Of a stretch of 64,000 nt of DNA, positions 9,595 through 19,525 are shown piece by piece (within the stretch, counting starts at the first letter, position 1; every line of letters starts with the position of its first letter). The notes under the pieces were generated by a model, which had not been told where the DNA came from, did no database searches, and saw only the letters and a list, made by a program, of their open reading frames with translations. This DNA comes from an uncultured Rothia sp. (GTDB lineage Bacteria > Actinomycetota > Actinomycetes > Actinomycetales > Micrococcaceae): positions 1 to 64,000 of the forward strand of contig CAMIIO010000005.1 in the NCBI GenBank assembly GCA_946221065.1. Reading direction: 5' to 3'. The position numbers were made by a program, and so were the translations under genes.

Positions 9595-9990
9595 GATGTG
9601 CTCTAGTTTATCGAAGCATAGCTAGGGGAAGGGGTTAAATCTTTTGTGACAGCTCTACAGATTTCCTTGCCTTCAGAGTATTCTACCCCTAGGATAATGA
9701 GCAGAGTTTTCTAGCTCACACATGCTTTCCCCAGCTTCCAAGGATGTATCGTCGATGAACACCTCTCTCTTCTTCTACTAGAACCTCCGGGGTCATTACC
9801 CCAGCGGCGTCATTCCCTAAGAATGATTTGCCGTCAATCTAGTCACTCTTTGCCCTGAACCCGCCATCGCCTCTAATGCGAGACGGCCTGCTTTGCGTGC
9901 GCCAAACGAGGTTCGTTTTGTGGTTGAGTCACACTCCCACATTCAGCAAATGCAGTTAGGGTATCCCTGTCAAGAAGAGAGCTTCATACC
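9595..9990. other. Intergenic region between divergent helicase and ABC genes
   Basis: This 396-bp region must hold the divergent promoters of the helicase (minus) and ABC exporter (plus) genes. I see no convincing reading frame, tRNA or strong hairpin. Base composition is balanced, unlike the C/A-rich plus strand that begins at about 10,000. Confidence 0.5.
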
Positions 9991-11667
9991 GTGGAAAACA
10001 CCTCCAACACCACTGCCCCCACACCCACCTCACCTACTACCCCCGAATCTGAGCAGAAAGTCCGTTTCCGCCTACGCCCACCCAAGGCGCGCTACAGCCC
10101 GTGGCGCTGGTACACCCCCTTCATCACCGAACTAATCGCCGGTACCTCAGTCATCTACTTACCGGCGTTCGTGGGCAAAATTATTGCCGAACACTCCGAG
10201 GGAAACCTAGAATTAGCGCACCAATACACCTGGTATCTGCTAGGCATTATCATCATTCTTTCGCTCAACGAGTTCATCGGCTGGGGCACCACCATCGGCA
10301 CCATCAACCGACTAGAACGCGACTGGAAGCTCTACGTCGGATCCCTACTCGGCATAGCGACAACCCAACGCGACCCCGGACCAATCATCGCGCTCATCAA
10401 TAAGGATGCCCGCAGTATCTCCAGCGTCTATATGTCGCTAGTACGGGCTTTCAGCTCCCTACCCATCATGATTCTAGGCACACTACAACTATGGCTTATG
10501 AGCCCCGCAGTAGCCCTAGTATCCCTAGGCGGGATTCTGCTAACCGTATACCTACTCACAGTAGTATCCAAGGCATTAGAAAAACGAGCCGAAATCTTCC
10601 GCGACACCATAGGCATCAATACCTCTAAAGCATCAGATATAGCCTCATCAATCCGCACTATTTTAGGACTCGGCGCCGGCACAGTCATGCTCGCCCGCTA
10701 CCGAGACTCAGCAGATAAAGTACGCCAAGCGCAACTAAATTACCAGCGAGTACAAAGCTGGTCCTCATCCCTACGCGTAGTCCTCGTGGGATTCACCACC
10801 ATGGCAGCCATCGGACTAGCCCTACGCGGAAACCTCAACAACGGCACATGGGTCACCGACATCCCCGCCACACAACTCGTCACCGTCTCAGGCATTATCA
10901 CCATGATGCTCGGCCCCATCTGGTCCGTAGAAATGTTCCTCTACGGCTGGCGCACCGCACGCGTCGCCCTCAAACGCATGAACCGTTTTACCGCCGAGAC
11001 CGAAAACCCCGCCCACCAGAAAACAGCTGAAAAACACCGCCGCACCCCCACGCAACTACCAAACATTTCCACACCCACACAACACGGCATCACCTACATC
11101 AACCCCCAACCCCTCCACCTCACCGCACAAGAAGCCGCTGAAGCACTCGCAACCCAGCTACGCTCCACCCTAGGGGCAAACAACGTACTACTCTCCGAAC
11201 CAAACCCCACCATCTTCGCCGGAACCCTGCAACAACACCTACAACTAGGCACCACAGGACTCAGCCAAAAAACCATGCTCGAACTACTGCGCCTCACCGA
11301 CTCCGAAGAAATCGCCCAACGCATGACAGGAACAGACCCCAAACAATACCTACAAGCACAGCTCTCATCCGAAGGCACTAACCTCTCCGGCGGGCAACGA
11401 CAACGCTTAGCATTAGCACGAGCGCTCGCGCAACAGGTACAAATCCTAGTGCTCTGCGAACCACTCAACTCAGTCGATGGCCCCAGCCAGTCCTTTATCC
11501 TCAACGAACTAGAAGCACACATAGGTGAACCCGGCGTCTTAGAACACCTACACCACATATTCATCATCAGCACCACCGTAGAGGCAGAACAACGCATCGC
11601 CCGCGACCAACAGGACGCACACACCACATCCCCGAACAACCCCACCCAGGCAGGAAAGTCAGCATGA
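9991..11667 (+). CDS. ABC exporter half-transporter with degenerate nucleotide-binding domain
   Basis: The first about 320 residues form a type IV ABC exporter membrane domain. The C-terminal domain retains the signature LSGGQRQRLALARAL (about 465-480) and a Walker B-like ILVLCEP in which the usual Asp before Glu-Pro is Cys. No Walker A (GxxGxGKS/T) is present where expected at about 360-400; the stretch reads YINPQPLHLTAQEAAEAL. Such degenerate partners occur in heterodimeric actinobacterial exporters, where the partner supplies the active Walker A. Start is GTG at 9991 after AAGAAGAG. The gene overlaps the next one by ATGA, implying translational coupling. Third codon positions are almost only C or A. 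Substrate unknown. Confidence 0.85.
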   Translation: MENTSNTTAPTPTSPTTPESEQKVRFRLRPPKARYSPWRWYTPFITELIAGTSVIYLPAFVGKIIAEHSEGNLELAHQYTWYLLGIIIILSLNEFIGWGTTIGTINRLERDWKLYVGSLLGIATTQRDPGPIIALINKDARSISSVYMSLVRAFSSLPIMILGTLQLWLMSPAVALVSLGGILLTVYLLTVVSKALEKRAEIFRDTIGINTSKASDIASSIRTILGLGAGTVMLARYRDSADKVRQAQLNYQRVQSWSSSLRVVLVGFTTMAAIGLALRGNLNNGTWVTDIPATQLVTVSGIITMMLGPIWSVEMFLYGWRTARVALKRMNRFTAETENPAHQKTAEKHRRTPTQLPNISTPTQHGITYINPQPLHLTAQEAAEALATQLRSTLGANNVLLSEPNPTIFAGTLQQHLQLGTTGLSQKTMLELLRLTDSEEIAQRMTGTDPKQYLQAQLSSEGTNLSGGQRQRLALARALAQQVQILVLCEPLNSVDGPSQSFILNELEAHIGEPGVLEHLHHIFIISTTVEAEQRIARDQQDAHTTSPNNPTQAGKSA

Positions 11668-13133
11668 GTCAGCTTCTACCAATCGCCCCAGCAAAAATTA
11701 CCTGGCGTATTATTGCCGGCTCGATCATGAAAACCCCGTGGCATATTGCCGCAATCTTCCTAATCTTCGCAGCCTCATCACTACTAGAACTAGTGATACC
11801 CTGGCAGATTGGCCACCTCATCGATCAAGCCCTCCAAGGCACACTCACCGGATTCCCCTGGGAAACCTTAACCATCATGGGCGCCGCAGTGCTAGCATCC
11901 GGGGCAGTAAACAGGCTATGGGTGTACCAATCCCAAGTCGTCGGCACACGCGTCAACAAAGACCTCGGCATACAAATGATCGAATCCTCACTCAATCTAG
12001 ACACCCAAACCGTAGAAGACGCCGGCTCCGGAGACCTCGTCGCCCGCATCACCGACGACCTAGACTCCGTCCGACAAATCATCACCGACGGCATCCCCGA
12101 ATTCATCGCCGTCTGCATCAACATCCTGGTAATTATCGGCGCAGTCTTCATCCTCTCACCAGCCCTCGGACTCATGAGCATCCCCATGCTCCTCATCGAA
12201 GTAGCACTCTTCTCCTTCTTCCTACCCCGCATAGCCGTCGGCATCAAAAAACGCACCACCGCCTCCTCAGCACTAACCACCACCATCACCGAAAACGTCC
12301 ACGGCATGAGCACCGCCAAAGAACTCGGCATCCTTCCCGCCCGACAACAAGTCTTCGAAGAAAAAACCCGCGACTACTTCCTCATCTCCGACAAACTCAT
12401 TCAACTACGCGCCTGGTTCTGGGCACTAGACTCCTTCGCCGCCTACACTCCTGTACTACTCTCAATCACCTGGGGCGCCTACTGCGTTAACCACGGCTGG
12501 ACAACCTGGGGCAACGTCGCCACCGCCTCAGTACTAGTCTTCAACATGCGAGTCAACGCAGACATCTTCAGCTACTGGCTAGACCGAATCCGCGAAATGA
12601 CCATCACCATGGGCAGAATCGCCGGCGTCATCAACCTCGCCGAACAACAAAGCACCCGACGCCACCAAGCCACCCAAAACCAGACCAACACAGAACAAAC
12701 CAACACCCCCGACGCAATCACACTACACAACGTAAACTTCAGCTACACCCCCAACAACCCCATCATCTCCAACATCAACCTCAAACTACAACAAGGACAA
12801 ACCCTCGCCCTCGTAGGACGCTCCGGCTCCGGAAAAACCACACTCGCCCGACTCATCGCCGGATCCCTCACCGCCACCGAAGGAAACATCTCCGTCATGG
12901 GCCAACCCGTCGGCAACGGCCAATACCCCACCACCCCCGGCACCGACGGACGCCCACCACTACTCATCTGCACCCAAGAAGCACACCTCTTCATCGGAAC
13001 CATCGCCGACAACCTCACCGTCACCACCCCCAACCGCTCCACCAACCCCGAAACACCATCCACCACATCCCGCACCAACCCACCCGGGCAAGCAACATTC
13101 CACATCCGACGCCGAACCTCATCCACCCCCTGA
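11664..13133 (+). pseudogene. ABC exporter half-transporter, truncated in its ATPase domain
   Basis: This second half-transporter has a membrane domain (about 1-320) and an ATPase domain beginning near residue 352 with a good Walker A, VGRSGSGKTT, and a Q-loop-like ICTQEAHLF. After GTIADNLTV (about residue 452, position about 13,020) homology stops: there is no LSGGQ signature, Walker B or H-loop, and the last about 35 codons read into the antisense of the GrpB-SGNH gene before a chance stop at 13133. The protein therefore lacks about 150 residues and cannot hydrolyse ATP by the normal mechanism. It is probably a pseudogene made by a deletion; the partner upstream keeps a signature but no Walker A. 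Confidence 0.8.
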
Positions 13134-13789
13134 TGACGAACCCGCAACAACTGAGCCCAACCACCAGACACATCACACCGCCCATACGCCAACGAATCAC
13201 CCACCACCAACAACCGCTCAGCCCGCCCCAAACGCGCATGCCGCTTAATATCAGCCACCACCTGCGACTTCGCCTCCGCATAATCATTCATATCCGCCCA
13301 CTCACCCTCCAACAACCCACGCTTCACCGACTCATACAACACCCGATCAGACTCATCCACCCGCAACTGATCACGAAACAACAAATACTCCCCAATCTCC
13401 GGATCCCCCTCACTCAAAACATGCACATGCACATCCCGCTCAGCAGTCCGCACCATCCGATGCCCCCGCTCCCGAACACGCAACTCATACCCGGCACCCA
13501 ACAACCCCGGCAAATAACTCCCCTCCGCCTCCACATCAGCAACCACCAACAACATATCCACAATCGGCTTAGCCCCCAACCCCGGAACCGACGTCGAACC
13601 AATATGATGCACTGCCAACGCCACATCACCTAAAACACCCACTATGCGCTCGCGATGCTCAGCGTAGATTTCCTCCCACCGTTTAGTCCACGGGGCGAGG
13701 GAGAGCTTTCTTTTCTCCGGCCCACCAATCAATTCCGGGCGCTCGCTAGGGTTGCTGGATTGCAGGGGAGTAGGTGTTGAATCAGTCAT
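12743..13789 (-). pseudogene. GrpB (UPF0157) domain fused to a truncated SGNH hydrolase domain
   Basis: Residues about 25-190 form a complete GrpB/UPF0157 nucleotidyltransferase-like domain: VHHIGSTSVPGLGAKPIVDM is the family core, followed by FRDQLR and KRGLL. From about 193 a second domain starts, LLVVGDSLAYG, the GDSL block I of SGNH esterases, continuing to GLVRDVVDGVSGLVERL. At about residue 257 (position about 13,020) homology ends and the frame runs for another 90 codons into the antisense of the ABC gene. The SGNH catalytic Asp-His block is thus missing. The GrpB part could still be made and work. Start ATG 13789 follows AGAGAG. Codons end in G or T, opposite to neighbours. Confidence 0.75.
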
Positions 13790-13993
13790 TGTTCTCTCTT
13801 CATGCTTGGTAGTGTCGGATAGATATACCTGAAAAGCTTACCCACAACCGTTCCGTCGGCACACCTGCAATTTCACTCTGCGGCAAGAGTGGCAACACGC
13901 CAGATTGCAAGTCTCTCTCACATTGTGAGCCACCCCACGAAGGCACTAAGATAGAGGAGGAAAGAACCACCCCAACCAGATGAAAGAAGTACC

Positions 13994-15703
13994 ATGGCAC
14001 GCCCTTTCCCCTCTGACCTTGAGATCGCCCAAAACGCAACCCTCAAACCCATCAACGACATCGCCACAGCAACAGGCATTAGCGAAGACCGCCTCGAAAA
14101 CTACGGCAAATACGTCGCAAAAGTCCTACTAGACGACACCACTAACGCCGAAAACGCCACAAAAAAGAACGCCAAATACATCGTCGTCACCGCAGTAACA
14201 CCCACCCCACTCGGCGAAGGCAAAACCGCAACCAGCGTCTCCCTAGCCCAGGGCATGCACCAGATTGGCAAAAACGCCACCCTCACACTACGCGAACCAG
14301 CCCTCGGCCCAGTATTCGGCGTCAAAGGCGGCGCAGCAGGCGGCGGCTACTCCCAAATCATCCCCATGGAAAAGCTCAACCTGCACCTCACCGGCGACTT
14401 CCACGCCATCACCAGCGCCCACAACCTCCTCGCCGCCATGATTGACAACCACCTACATCACGGCAACGAACTCAACATCGACACCCGCAACATCTCCTGG
14501 CGCCGCGTCATGGACATGAACGACCGCTCCCTACGCAACATCATCGTCGGCCTCGGCGAACGCATGGACGGCGTACCCCGCGAAACCGGATTCGACATCA
14601 CCCCAGCCTCCGAAGTAATGGTCATCGTCTCCCTCGCCACCAGCTTCGAAGACCTCCGCACACGCCTAGCACGCATCGTCATCGGCTACACCATAGACGG
14701 CGAGCCCGTAACCGCCAAAGACCTCGGAGCCGACGGCGCCATGGCAATCCTGCTCCAAGACGCCATCAACCCCAACCTCCTCCAAACCCTCGAACACACC
14801 CCGGCACTCATCCACGCCGGCCCCTTCGGCAACATCGCCACCGGAAACTCCTCCGTCGTCGCAGACTACGTCGGACTCGAACACTCCGACTACGTCATCA
14901 CCGAAGCCGGCTTCGGCGCAGACATGGGCGCAGAACGCTTCTTCAACGTCAAATGCCGCACCTCCGGACTAAAACCCAACGCCGCCGTACTCGTCGTTAC
15001 CGTCCGCGCCCTCAAATCCCACTCCGGACTCTACAAAATCGCACCCGGCAAGCCCCTACCTGACGGCATGCTCAAAGAATCACCCGAAGACGTCCGCGCA
15101 GGAGCAGCAAACCTCCAAAAACACATCGAAATCGTCCGCAACTTCGGCGTACAACCCGTCGTCGCCATTAACGCATTCCCCACCGACTTCGACTCCGAAC
15201 ACGAGGAAATCCGCAAAATTGCCGAAGAAGCCGGCGCTCGCGTAGCCATCCACCGCGGAGTGGCGGAAGGCGGTAAGGGAACCACCGATCTCGCTAAAGT
15301 TGTTGTAGAGGCTTGCGATGACACCAGCGACCTCGTCTACACCTACGACGACGCCGATAGCCTTGAGACTAAAATCGAAAAAGTCGCCACCAAGGTCTAC
15401 GGCGCCGACGGTATCGAGGTAGCACCGGCAGCACGCAAACAGCTCAAGCGCTTTGAAGAACTTGGCTTCGGAGACCTGCCCGTCGTCATCGCCAAAACCC
15501 ACCTTTCCATCTCATCCGATGCCTCCCTCAAGGGCGCACCTACCGGATGGACGCTCCCCGTACGCGAAGTACGCCTAGCGGCCGGTGCCGGCTACGTCTA
15601 TGCCATTTGCGGCACCATGCGCACCATGCCCGGCCTCGCCAAAACCCCCGCCGCAACCCAAATGGGCTACGACGAAAACGGCACCATGTATGGCCTTTCC
15701 TAA
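13994..15703 (+). CDS. fhs: Formate-tetrahydrofolate ligase
   Basis: The 569-residue enzyme makes 10-formyl-THF from formate, THF and ATP in one-carbon metabolism. The ATP-binding TPTPLGEGKTATS lies near residue 72, followed by the family signature LREPALGPVFGVKGGAAGGG and the AGPFGNIATGNSSV and TEAGFGADMGAERF blocks. Length matches the family. Start ATG 13994 has GAAAGAAG ahead. Codons end almost wholly in C or A until about 15,230, after which T and G endings return abruptly within the intact gene. The gene stands alone, with a hairpin terminator downstream. Confidence 0.97.
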   Translation: MARPFPSDLEIAQNATLKPINDIATATGISEDRLENYGKYVAKVLLDDTTNAENATKKNAKYIVVTAVTPTPLGEGKTATSVSLAQGMHQIGKNATLTLREPALGPVFGVKGGAAGGGYSQIIPMEKLNLHLTGDFHAITSAHNLLAAMIDNHLHHGNELNIDTRNISWRRVMDMNDRSLRNIIVGLGERMDGVPRETGFDITPASEVMVIVSLATSFEDLRTRLARIVIGYTIDGEPVTAKDLGADGAMAILLQDAINPNLLQTLEHTPALIHAGPFGNIATGNSSVVADYVGLEHSDYVITEAGFGADMGAERFFNVKCRTSGLKPNAAVLVVTVRALKSHSGLYKIAPGKPLPDGMLKESPEDVRAGAANLQKHIEIVRNFGVQPVVAINAFPTDFDSEHEEIRKIAEEAGARVAIHRGVAEGGKGTTDLAKVVVEACDDTSDLVYTYDDADSLETKIEKVATKVYGADGIEVAPAARKQLKRFEELGFGDLPVVIAKTHLSISSDASLKGAPTGWTLPVREVRLAAGAGYVYAICGTMRTMPGLAKTPAATQMGYDENGTMYGLS

Positions 15704-15730
15704 ACACCTAGCAGAGCAATAAATACATCA

Positions 15731-15775
15731 AGGGTGAGCCCGGCAGCTGCTAAGCTGTTGGGCTCACCCTATTTC
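15731..15775. terminator. Terminator between convergent fhs and MBL hydrolase genes
   Basis: AGGGTGAGCCC pairs perfectly with GGGCTCACCCT across an 18-nt loop that itself contains a small CAGCTG-type stem; ATTTCTT follows on the plus strand. Confidence 0.85.
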
Positions 15776-15818
15776 TTGCTCTCAACTACCGCTCGTACTT
15801 ACATCTGCACACAATCAC

Positions 15819-16496
15819 TCACCAGCCGCGCGCACGCCACTCAGCCAAAAATGGACGCTCTGCACCCAACGTCGTAAACTTTCCGTGTCCCGGTAAAACT
15901 ACTGCAGAATCATCAAACTCCCCAAAGATTTTCACCGATACTTCCTCCAACAAGCACACAAAATTATCTCGCGACCACGTCTTACCCACACCCCCAGGAA
16001 ATAACGAATCACCCGTGAACAACAGCGTTGGAGCAACATCGGAGGGGTCTTCCCACACAAAAGCTACAGAACCCGGTGTATGCCCACGCAACGATATCAC
16101 CTGCAACGACAGCCCGCCCCAACTCAATACTTCACCGCCGGAGAGCGTGCGATCAATTACCACGCCCTCCTGCTCCGCAATCGCATCCACATCACTTGCA
16201 CCTGCAAAAGTCACAGGTGAAAGCTCTTTCACTACCTGCGGCAAAGCACGAATATGATCCCAATGTCCGTGCGTTGTTAGTACTGCCACGAGTCCCACCG
16301 GGTTACCAGAACCCACAAAATCCAACTCCAACGCACGCTCAAGCACAGCCTGAACCGCCTCAAAATCTGCAGCAGCATCCACCAGTACCTGAACGCCATC
16401 TGCCCGAGAAGTCAATACAAAAACATTATTCTCCATCTCGGAAACAACCACACAACGAACAGACATATAATCATCAACATAAACAAGCTCACTCAT
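15819..16496 (-). CDS. Metallo-beta-lactamase fold hydrolase, glyoxalase II-like
   Basis: A 225-residue MBL-fold protein with the metal-binding THGHWDH motif (about residue 75), LRGHTPGS, FTGDSLF and LPGHGKFTTLG, the set of His and Asp ligands of hydroxyacylglutathione-hydrolase-like enzymes. The substrate is unknown; thioesters are typical of the family. The ATG at 16496 is the family start; an AGGAGT directly abuts it, too close to act as a ribosome site, while TAGGGT lies 7 nt upstream, which suggests a leaderless transcript. The gene sits divergently before uvrA, an arrangement common in actinobacteria. Confidence 0.88.
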   Translation of the reverse strand: MSELVYVDDYMSVRCVVVSEMENNVFVLTSRADGVQVLVDAAADFEAVQAVLERALELDFVGSGNPVGLVAVLTTHGHWDHIRALPQVVKELSPVTFAGASDVDAIAEQEGVVIDRTLSGGEVLSWGGLSLQVISLRGHTPGSVAFVWEDPSDVAPTLLFTGDSLFPGGVGKTWSRDNFVCLLEEVSVKIFGEFDDSAVVLPGHGKFTTLGAERPFLAEWRARGW

Positions 16497-16616
16497 ACTC
16501 CTAACCCTACAAAACACCCCCAAAAAATTCACCCACAGCACAACCACTACACCTCAACACCGCATAGAATATATATTCGAATCACACCTCCAACGCCAAC
16601 CCCACAAAGGAAAACG

Positions 16617-19505
16617 ATGTCAACGATCCAGCCAACCGGAACACAGGACCACACTCACATCCACGTTCAAGGAGCACGCGAAAACAACCTCAAAAACGTT
16701 GACCTCACCATTCCCCGTAATAAAATGGTTGTCTTTACCGGCCTCAGCGGCTCCGGTAAATCCTCTCTCGCCTTCGACACCATCTTTGCCGAAGGCCAAC
16801 GCCGCTACGTAGAATCTCTCTCCTCCTATGCCCGCATGTTTCTCGGTCAAGTCGATAAACCCGACGTCGACTTCATCGAAGGACTCTCGCCAGCAGTCTC
16901 CATCGACCAAAAATCCACTAGCAAAAACCCCCGCTCCACCGTCGGCACCATCACCGAAATCTACGACTACATGCGTCTACTCTGGGCACGCATCGGTCAC
17001 CCTCATTGCCCCCAATGTGGCCAAGAAATCACCAAACAAACACCCCAACAAATCGTCGACCAGCTCTTTCACCTCCCCGACAAAACCCGCCTTCAAATCC
17101 TTGCCCCCATCGTCACCGCACGAAAAGGCGAATTCACTGACCTCTTCAAAGACCTCACCACCCAAGGCTTCTCTCGCGCTCGTGTGGATGGGAAACAGAT
17201 TCAGCTTTCCGATCCACCCAAGCTGGCGAAACAGTACAAACACACCATCGAGGTAGTGGTAGACCGGCTGGTTATTAAAGACTCGATTCAACAGCGACTC
17301 ACCGACTCCATCGAGACGGCGCTACGGCTAGCAGAAGGCCGTGTGCTTGTTGACTTTGTAGACGAGCCAGAAGATTCGGAAGACCGTACCCGATCTTTCA
17401 GCGAAAACCTCGCCTGCCCTAATAATCACCCGCTACAGATTGACGAAATCGAACCGCGCGTCTTCTCTTTTAACTCGCCTTTTGGAGCCTGCCCCGAATG
17501 CGATGGGATTGGCTTTAAACTCCAAGTTGATGAAGACCTCCTCATCCCTAACCCGGATCTCTCACTTGCTGAAGGTGCCATTACTCCCTGGTCCCAGGGC
17601 AAAGCAACTACCGAATACTGGCTACGCTTGTTGGACGGACTTGCTCAAGAAGTCAGCTTTGACCTCACAACACCTTGGAAAAACCTCCCGGTTAAAGCCA
17701 AAAAAGCGGTTCTGCACGGTAAAGACTTCAAAGTCACCGTCGCCTACAAAAACCGCTTTGGACGCGAACGCCGCTATACTTCCGGCTTTGAAGGCGTCTA
17801 CGCCTACATTGCCCGCAAACACGAAGAAACCGCCTCGGATTGGTCCAAAGACCGCTACGAACAATACATGCGCAACGTTCCCTGCTCCGCATGTCACGGC
17901 GCCCGCCTTAACCCCACTATTCTCGCTATCAAAGTTGGCGGCGCCTCTATCGCGGAAGTCACCGAAATGTCCATGCGAGACGCTCTCAACTTCATGCGTT
18001 CACTCACGCTCACTGCGCGCGAAGCGCAGATTGCCGAGCTTGTCCTTAAAGAAATTGACGCCCGCTTACAGTTCTTGCTAGACGTCGGTCTGGATTATCT
18101 CAATCTTGCCCGTACTGCCTCTACGCTCTCCGGCGGTGAAGCCCAACGCATCCGGCTAGCCACCCAGATTGGCTCCGGACTCGTTGGCGTGCTCTACGTA
18201 CTGGACGAACCCTCCATCGGTCTTCACCAGCGCGACAACCGCCGACTCATCGACACGCTCACTAAACTGCGCGATATGGGCAATACCCTCATCGTCGTTG
18301 AACACGATGAAGACACTATGCGGGAAGCGGATTGGATTGTCGACGTCGGACCGGGAGCCGGTGAACACGGCGGAGAAATCGTTCATTCGGGCACCTATGC
18401 GGAATTGCTTGCAAACACTAAATCTATTACCGGCGACTACGCCTCCGGGCGCAAACGTATCGCGGTGCCCGATCAACGCCGTCCCATTGATAAAAAACGT
18501 ATGGTTAAAGTTGTTGGGGCCAAGGAAAATAACCTCCAAAACATCAGTGTTTCTTTCCCGTTCGGCGTCCTCACTGCCGTCACCGGCGTTTCCGGCTCCG
18601 GTAAATCAACCCTTGTCAATGACATCCTCTATACCGCTCTAGCCAACCAACTCAATGGAGCAAAGCAGGTTCCCGGGCGCCATAAATCCATTGAGGGACT
18701 GGATCACCTCGACAAGATTATTCACGTTGACCAATCACCTATTGGGCGTACTCCACGCTCGAACCCCGCCACCTACACCGGCGTCTTTGACCACATCCGT
18801 AAACTTTTCGCAGAAACTAACGAAGCTAAAATGCGCGGCTACCAGCCCGGTCGCTTTAGTTTTAACGTCAAAGGTGGACGCTGTGAAGCCTGCGCGGGCG
18901 ATGGCACTATCAAGATTGAAATGAACTTCTTGCCGGATGTTTTTGTACCCTGTGAAGTGTGCCACGGAAAGCGCTATAACCGTGAAACCCTAGAAGTACA
19001 TTACAAGGGCAAGACCATTGCGGACGTCCTCGAAATGCCGGTGGAGGAAGCCGCAGAATTCTTTGCTGCATTCTCACCCATTGCACGGCACCTCAACACT
19101 CTTGTTGAAGTGGGTCTAGGCTATATCCGACTCGGACAGCCCGGAACCACTCTTTCCGGTGGCGAAGCCCAACGTGTGAAGCTCGCTTCTGAACTCCAAA
19201 AACGCTCCAATGGCCGCTCCATCTATGTCCTTGACGAGCCTACTACTGGCTTGCATTTTGAAGATATCCGCAAACTTTTGCACGTACTCCAGGGGCTAGT
19301 AGATAAGGGCAATACCGTTATCACTATTGAACACAATCTGGACGTTATTAAATCCGCAGACTGGATTGTGGATATGGGTCCAGAGGGCGGTAGCGGAGGC
19401 GGTACTGTTATCGCCGAAGGCACTCCCGAAGATGTGGCAAAAATATCTGAATCACACACCGGGGCATTCCTGGCGGAGATTCTTCGCAACGGTCAGTCAG
19501 AGTAA
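16617..19505 (+). CDS. uvrA: Excinuclease ABC subunit A (UvrA)
   Basis: UvrA is the damage-sensing ABC ATPase of nucleotide excision repair. The 962-residue protein has two ATPase modules: Walker A FTGLSGSGKSSLAFDT (about 43) with signature LSGGEAQRIRLATQ (about 505), and GVSGSGKSTLVNDI (about 658) with LSGGEAQRVKLASEL (about 845). Zinc-binding Cys pairs are visible (CPQCGQ, CSACHG, and CEACAGDG with CEVCHGKRYN). Start ATG 16617 follows AAAGGA. It is followed after 20 nt by the phosphatase gene and then uvrC, so the three may be co-transcribed. No clear actinobacterial LexA box was found upstream. Confidence 0.98.
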   Translation: MSTIQPTGTQDHTHIHVQGARENNLKNVDLTIPRNKMVVFTGLSGSGKSSLAFDTIFAEGQRRYVESLSSYARMFLGQVDKPDVDFIEGLSPAVSIDQKSTSKNPRSTVGTITEIYDYMRLLWARIGHPHCPQCGQEITKQTPQQIVDQLFHLPDKTRLQILAPIVTARKGEFTDLFKDLTTQGFSRARVDGKQIQLSDPPKLAKQYKHTIEVVVDRLVIKDSIQQRLTDSIETALRLAEGRVLVDFVDEPEDSEDRTRSFSENLACPNNHPLQIDEIEPRVFSFNSPFGACPECDGIGFKLQVDEDLLIPNPDLSLAEGAITPWSQGKATTEYWLRLLDGLAQEVSFDLTTPWKNLPVKAKKAVLHGKDFKVTVAYKNRFGRERRYTSGFEGVYAYIARKHEETASDWSKDRYEQYMRNVPCSACHGARLNPTILAIKVGGASIAEVTEMSMRDALNFMRSLTLTAREAQIAELVLKEIDARLQFLLDVGLDYLNLARTASTLSGGEAQRIRLATQIGSGLVGVLYVLDEPSIGLHQRDNRRLIDTLTKLRDMGNTLIVVEHDEDTMREADWIVDVGPGAGEHGGEIVHSGTYAELLANTKSITGDYASGRKRIAVPDQRRPIDKKRMVKVVGAKENNLQNISVSFPFGVLTAVTGVSGSGKSTLVNDILYTALANQLNGAKQVPGRHKSIEGLDHLDKIIHVDQSPIGRTPRSNPATYTGVFDHIRKLFAETNEAKMRGYQPGRFSFNVKGGRCEACAGDGTIKIEMNFLPDVFVPCEVCHGKRYNRETLEVHYKGKTIADVLEMPVEEAAEFFAAFSPIARHLNTLVEVGLGYIRLGQPGTTLSGGEAQRVKLASELQKRSNGRSIYVLDEPTTGLHFEDIRKLLHVLQGLVDKGNTVITIEHNLDVIKSADWIVDMGPEGGSGGGTVIAEGTPEDVAKISESHTGAFLAEILRNGQSE

Positions 19506-19525
19506 TTTTCAGGAAAGGGATAACT

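Noticed and set aside
12900..13150. Insertion sequence or transposon scar at the ABC/GrpB junction
   Set aside because: No transposase fragment, terminal inverted repeats or target duplication could be seen; a simple deletion explains the junction.
13133..13633. 166-codon plus-strand frame, rich in Pro, His and Arg
   Set aside because: It is the antisense of the conserved GrpB domain and stays open only because the plus strand is C/A-rich.
16565..16585. Possible LexA/SOS box (ATATATATTCGAAT) upstream of uvrA
   Set aside because: It lacks the TCGAAC-N4-GTTCGA layout expected in actinobacteria; only an AT-rich partial palindrome is present.
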